A stretch of DNA of 64,000 bases from Teratosphaeria epicoccoides (taxonomy: Eukaryota; Ascomycota; Dothideomycetes; Mycosphaerellales; Teratosphaeriaceae): positions 1-64,000 of the forward strand of contig JADDMT010000061.1 in the NCBI GenBank assembly GCA_021401465.1. Direction: 5' to 3'. The notes under the pieces are model-generated. The model saw only the letters and a list, made by a program, of their open reading frames with translations, was not told the origin of the DNA and made no database searches. This document shows positions 59,401 to 64,000 of this stretch, piece by piece (the first letter of the stretch is position 1; the number at the start of each line of letters is the position of its first letter). A program made the translations under genes and the position numbers.

Positions 59401-62400
59401 TGCTTCGAGTTAGGGCTACTATTCGAGGCCTACTTGGCGAGCGACAGGTTAGGGCGCTACTAGACAGTAGCGCATAGGACAACTTCGTTGACAGCCGACT
59501 CGCTAAGGAGGTTAGACTAGAAGTTACGGGCCCCCTAGCGGAGGAATACGCTAGGCTAAACGGCTAGCGCCTCAGGGTGACTAGTAGTAGCCCTATATAG
59601 CTCTAAATCTGCGACAGTACAGGCTAGCTAAGGGGCACTTTAGACTAGTTTTAACATGGCAACATCTATGGCGCCAATATAGTCCTAGGCTAGCTATAGC
59701 TAGAGAAGTTTAACCTGTCTATCAACTTCGCGACTAGGCAGATGCGCTAGCGGGGCCATAAAGGCAGGCGACGCGAACAGGTCCGCATAGCGTAGGCCCG
59801 CGAGTACCTAGCGGACGTAAGGGACCCTAATACTCTTACCTTCGTCATGTTAGTAGCGCCTATGGCTAGTGTAGTCTAGGATAGGCTAAGTGAGCTCAGG
59901 CCGGAGTATTCTGACCTCTAGGAGGCCTTCTTAGAAGACGCTGCTACGGAACTAGCCCTAAACAGGCCTCACGACTTATCCATCGATCTAGTTAAGGGCA
60001 GTTAGCCGCTATAGGGCCTATTATACCCCCTGTCTTAGGCGGAACTAGAGGTTCTGCGTGAGTACCTCCGCAAGTACCTTAAACGTAGGTAGATCAGGCC
60101 ATCGAAGTCTCCTGCTAGTGTAGGCATCCTCTTCGCGAAAAAGAAGGATAGTACCCTGCGACTCTACGTCAATTACTAGGCCCTTAACGCCCTTATAGTC
60201 AAGAACCGCTACCTACTCCCGCTGATTCAGGAATCCTTGAACTAGCTTGCTACTAGGAAGATCTTCATGAAGATAGATGTACAGGATGTATATTACTATG
60301 TATAGATCAGGGAGGGCAACAAGTAGAAGACTATATTTGAGACTAGATACAGCTACTTTAAATATACTGTTATGCCTTTTAGGCTGTCTAACGCCCCTAC
60401 TTAGTTCTAGGCTTACATGAACCATGCCTTAGCGGACTTGCTTAACACGATCTGTGTCATATACCTAGACGATGTGCTCATCTTCTCCTAGGAGGAGTCA
60501 GAGTATGTCCGCCACATGCGTACTATCCTAGAACGGCTTAGAAAGCACGGCTTATACGCTAAACTTAGTAAGTGCGAGTTCTATAAGGACAGCGTAGAGT
60601 TCCTTGGCTTCGTTGTAGGCTATGACGGCATAGCGATAGAGCTAGAGAGGGTGCAAGTAATAGTAGAATGGCCCGAACTAGCCTCGATCTAGGACGTTCG
60701 GGTCTTTATTAGGTTCGCTAACTACTATCGACGGTTTATTGACTAGTTCTCCCGCATCGCGGCGCCGCTTAATCGCTATACTGAGGGCTAGCAACTAGGG
60801 GCTCAACGTGCCGAGACTAGGGCGCTCTAACTTGACGCAGCAGGAAAGCAGTCATTTGCTAACCTAAAGCGTGCCTTTACGACCGCACCTATCTTACGCC
60901 ATTTTGACCTAGAACGGCCTATTCGGGTCGAGACCGATGCCTCTAGATACGTAGTTTCAGGCGTTATAAGCTAGTAATAGGAATTCCGTGGGAAATTGCA
61001 GTAGCACCTAGTTAGGTACTTCTTAAAGAAGATGAACGGCGCCGAGAGGAACTACGACACCTACGGCTAAGAGCTTCTTAGCATTGTCGCTACCTTCAAG
61101 CACTTCCGATACTACCTCGAGGGCGCCGCCTACATGGTAGAGGTCTTATCGGACTATGCGAACCTCTAATAGTTCATGACGACTAAGGAACTATCCTGCT
61201 AGCAGGTATAGTAGGCCGAGTAGCTTTCCGCCTTCGACTTTCGGATCACATACAGGCCAGGAGGTCAAAATGGGGCCGCGGATGCCCTTAGCCGCCGCCC
61301 CGACATAGAAGATAAGGAGCATAGCGGCTAATAGGTCCGCGGCGACAATGCGAGTAGGCCTCTAAGGGCTCTTTAGTTAGTCTTTGCGCTAGAACAGGCC
61401 GCTCTAGCCTAGGCTCGTCTAGTTGCGGCTATCTCTAGTCAGACGCTAGAAGATCTGATCCGCGAGGCTAACCTTATGAATGAACAGGCCTAAAAGGTTG
61501 TATCCGCGCTAGAGAGCGAGGATCCGCTACTATAGGCCTACTAATAGGGCTACAGCAAGGGCCTCCTTATGTATAAGGGCCGCCTCTACGTCCCTGAGGG
61601 AGCTAGCTGTCTCGTAGTGCTACATTAGTGCCACGATGAACCCCTAGCCAGGCACTTTAGCTTCGCACGTACCCTAGAACTAGTGCTACGGGACTACTAC
61701 TAGCCCTAGCTACGCTAGTATGTTAAGGACTTTGTACATACCTGCTAAGCTTACGCTAGGGCAAAGCCGAAAAAGCACTAGCCGTACGGCCTACTACACG
61801 CGGAGCCGCTATCGCTAATCCTATAGACGGACCTAACTCTAGATTTCATTACCGACCTGCTACCTAGCCGTCTATTAGGGCAGGTATACAACTCTATACT
61901 AGTAGTAGTCGACCGCTACACTAAAATAGCCTATTACGTCCCGTGCTAGAAGGATATGACGGCAGAATGTCTCGCGGACACGTTCCTTAGGGAGATAGTA
62001 TGACTACATAGAGTGCTAGTTACCTTAACCTCCGATCGCGGGCCTATACTTACCTCTAAGTTTTAGTCGACAGTATGTTTCTACCTTAGAGTCTAGCGGA
62101 AACTAAGTACTACGTTCTACCCGCAGACTAACAGACAGACAGAGCGGCAGAACTAGACGCTAGAGTAGTACCTACGCACATACTATAACTTCGAGCAGGA
62201 CAACTAGTCCTACTTGCTGTCTACGGCGGAATTTGCATATAACGACAGCCGACATGCAGCTATAGGAGTTACACCGTTCTAAGCGAACTAGCTCTAGGAC
62301 CTAAGGAGGGCAGCCTGGCCTAAAATGGCTCGAATAGCAGGTAACTCGGCCTAAGCGGAGGAGCTAGTACGCGAGATGCTCGCAGCTTAGCGGGGCATGA

Positions 62401-63019
62401 GGGAGCGGCTTGCTAAGGCGAAGTAGTCGCAGGCAAAGCACTATAACTAGCGTCACACTAACGTGTCCTTTGCTGTCAGGGACGAAGTATACCTCTTAAC
62501 AGCTAATATCAAGAGCATGCGGCCTAGTAAGAAGCTAGATCACAAGTAGATTAGGCCGTACAAGGTCCTGAAGGTAGTAAACAGGGTAGCTTACACCTTA
62601 GACTTGCCTAGCGACATGCGCATCTACCCTACCTTCTACATATCGCTCCTCGAGCCGGCTGCTAATAGCCCGCTCTAGGCTAGGCAGTAGTCAGAACAGC
62701 AGAGATTCGAGGCGGATGTAGGCGACATGTACAAGGTAGACTACATTAAGGAGAAACAGGTCGACGAGTTTGGCGACTAGTCCTACCTAGTATCCTGAAG
62801 GGGTATAGTAGTAAGGAGGATACCTAGGAACTAGCGGTACATATTAGCAAGGCGGCCATAGACGCTTTTAAGAAGAAGCTAGGCACATGTCGCCCCCCGC
62901 GGGGCAAGGACAAGCAGGTAGGGGCACCTCGCCGCTAGGGGGCCCGGAAGGCGTCTAAACAGGCCAAACTAGACTAGGCGAGCGGGGATTAGACACAAGT
63001 GTATGTAGCAGACAGCTAA
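59401..63019 (+). pseudogene. pol: Gyp-D pol: protease, RT, RNase H, integrase, chromodomain
   Basis: Protease LLDSS (for DSG) lies near 59460. RT has an intact YLDDVLIFS at about 60461-60486 and RNase H ETDASRY near 60932. Integrase has an HHCC region (about 61625-61770) and a DDE core: D in LDFIT near 61842, D in SDRG near 62033, E in TLEQYL near 62164. The chromodomain at about 62770-62880 has SYLVS.RG then YSSKEDT, with a one-base slip between. A basic, low-complexity tail ends at TAA 63017-63019. Long stretches are open apart from TAG. Confidence 0.87.
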
Positions 63020-63212
63020 AGGGTACAGCTATTTATTGTCGGCAAGACTTTAAACAACAACAAGGGCTAGGCCGCCCTGGCTTAGGCCAGGTAAATGCTA
63101 ACCTATACCTAGATCCCTAGTGCTCTTACTAGCTATATAGCCTCGCCTAAACTACACTTGTACTACTCTAGCCTAGATCACACTAAATTAGTCCGTTCTA
63201 GACTAGGCTAAC
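63020..63212. other. Spacer between convergent Gyp-D genes
   Basis: 193 bp tail-to-tail spacer; no gene seen. Confidence 0.5.
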
Positions 63213-63464
63213 CTAGTCACTATCCTCATCATCCTTATGTCCCTCGTTTAGGGCCCTGCCCTCTAACTCGCGAGTAGTTAGGACGAGAAGCATGCCCTGA
63301 AGGTCGGACTTAGGCCTACTACTCTTCATCTTACTAACCCGGGCCGAGATGTTCTAGAGCGAGGTCGCCATTTCCGTAATGCGCCTATTGCCGATCCGCT
63401 TGATATCCTCGAGCCGCTTACTAGCTAAGGTGTCCTCGATCAAGAACTTCAAGCCCTTGAGCTT

Positions 63465-63516
63465 CTAGACAGGGTTAGTACGGACTAGGCGAAGCCGAAA
63501 AGGACCTAACACTTAC
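63465..63516 (-). other. Intron in Gyp-D antisense gene (second)
   Basis: Antisense donor GTAAGT (63516-63511), branch TACTAAC (63480-63474), acceptor TCTAG ending at 63465. 52 bp, typical for ascomycetes. Confidence 0.72.
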
Positions 63517-63824
63517 GTTCGGGGTTAGAGCACTCCTGTTACGAACGCGCTTCGCTACCTTCTTGCTAGATTAGTCCTACCTCTCCTGCCTAAGGTGCTA
63601 CGACAAGCCGCCCTCGCTACGAAGGGTGTTACCTAGCTCCCTACAGACTAGTTAGCTCCATTCTAGGGCGAGGTGCCCTAGTCTGGCACTTATAGGATCG
63701 TAGTGCCTGTAATCTTCCTAATGCGGCGCATAATGGCCTCCTTCTCCTCGTCACTAGCATCATCGGCCAAGGCTTTGATTTCGCGGCGCATACCCTTCTA
63801 TTCGTCCTCTTTCGAGGCCGGGAG

Positions 63825-63871
63825 CTATTAGAGTTAGCTACAGTGCACCGAACTAGACTAGACTAAATTAC
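63825..63871 (-). other. Intron in Gyp-D antisense gene (first)
   Basis: Antisense donor GTAATT (63871-63866), branch-like GCTAAC (63838-63833), acceptor AATAG ending at 63825. 47 bp; joining the exons restores the frame. Confidence 0.6.
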
Positions 63872-64000
63872 CTAGAAGCAGTCCTTGCTACTTAGGCAGT
63901 TGCCGCAGTTAGGGGTAATGCTAGCGGGGACAGGCTTGTTTACAATGGGGCAGAGCTTCTTGATGTTAGCCGGGTTAGGATCCTCGTAACAGCTGTAGCA

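Larger units (their letters stand above)
57793..64000 (+). mobile_element. Gyp-D chromovirus, right end outside window
   Basis: LTR-like start TGTCAGGAC at 57793, then gag, pol with chromodomain, a 190-bp spacer and a convergent antisense gene. More GC-rich than its neighbours. The 3' LTR is beyond the window, so length and target duplication are unknown. Confidence 0.82.
63213..64000 (-). pseudogene. Antisense Cys-cluster gene of Gyp-D with two introns, N-terminus outside
   Basis: Minus-strand gene entering from beyond the window and ending at the TAG at 63215-63213. The first visible exon (64000-63872) has six Cys, CX2CX12CX14CX2CX5C. After a 47-bp intron (63871-63825) comes a charged helical exon (63824-63517, MRREIKALADDASDEEKEA near 63790), and after a 52-bp intron (63516-63465) a Lys/Arg/Glu-rich helical exon with an acidic end, DDEDSD. 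The frame stays open across both junctions apart from TAG/TAA. The intron signals exist only on this strand, which argues the antisense strand was a transcribed, spliced gene. The function is unknown; a zinc-binding, coiled-coil protein is the best description. Confidence 0.65.

Noticed and set aside
1..64000. Reassigned stop codons (TAG/TAA read as Gln), which would turn many broken frames into intact genes.
   Set aside because: The same transitions also give Cys to Tyr, His to Tyr, Asp to Asn and Glu to Lys at catalytic or metal sites. TAG also replaces Trp, which no Gln reassignment explains, and copies differ at single sites (CAG in A5 against TAG in A4 in the integrase NQTLEQ region). 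Mutation fits better.

Overview
The window is a solid block of decayed, nested LTR retrotransposons from a filamentous ascomycete (probably Pezizomycotina). The signs are Ty3/gypsy chromoviruses and Ty1/copia elements, short introns of the GTAAGT / CTAAC / AG type, and damage typical of repeat-induced point mutation (RIP). Nearly every in-frame stop is TAG or TAA where the families have Gln or Trp, Cys and His codons are turned into Tyr, and CTAG is everywhere. I see no intact host gene, tRNA or rRNA. Families are named here for convenience: Gyp-A (LTR about 470 bp, TGTCAT..ATGACA), Gyp-B (LTR 360 bp), Gyp-C (LTR about 398 bp), Gyp-D (truncated by the window end), Cop-A (LTR 139 bp) and Cop-B (LTR about 195 bp).

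Layout. 1-3070: minus-strand Gyp-A remnant (LTR, gag/protease, LTR). 3071-10166: mixed debris, with a Gyp-B fragment (4040-5063) carrying a 180-bp insertion, a three-exon decayed coiled-coil gene (about 6061-8173) and a possible minus-strand coding remnant (9560-10150). 10167-11469: 3' end of a Gyp-A copy (A2) whose 3' LTR is also the 5' LTR of another Gyp-A copy (A3). A3 holds a Russian doll. Gyp-C (11733-24167) sits in its gag, and Gyp-C contains Cop-A (14795-19839, TSD TAAGT) and a solo Gyp-A LTR (20357-20840, TSD ATGAA). A further Gyp-A copy (A4, 26326-42016, TSD AGATC) sits in A3's protease/RT boundary, and A4 contains a full Gyp-B (28903-37060). 42199-49148 is a full minus-strand Gyp-A (A5). 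49149-57792 has a Gyp-B LTR scrap, a minus Cop-B, a Gyp-B fragment and a plus Cop-B head to head. 57793-64000 is a plus-strand Gyp-D.

Main observation. All four Ty3/gypsy families carry, between the end of pol and the 3' LTR, a second reading frame on the opposite strand, tail to tail with gag-pol. In three families (Gyp-A, Gyp-C, Gyp-D) it encodes a small protein with an N-terminal six-Cys cluster followed by charged, coiled-coil-like sequence; in Gyp-B it is a longer Cys-rich protein. Gyp-A and Gyp-C share the spacing CX8CX2CX4C. The Gyp-D version has two introns readable only on the antisense strand, and the Gyp-B version has a TATA box 88 bp upstream of its ATG. This looks like a recurrent antisense accessory gene of fungal chromoviruses, and it is the best candidate here for something under-described.

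The sense genes of each element (gag with a CCHC knuckle, aspartic protease, RT/RNase H, integrase, chromodomain) would have made a retrotransposition machine that targets chromatin. All copies seen here are inactivated. Boundaries of LTRs with matching TSDs are firm. Domain limits inside decayed genes are approximate.
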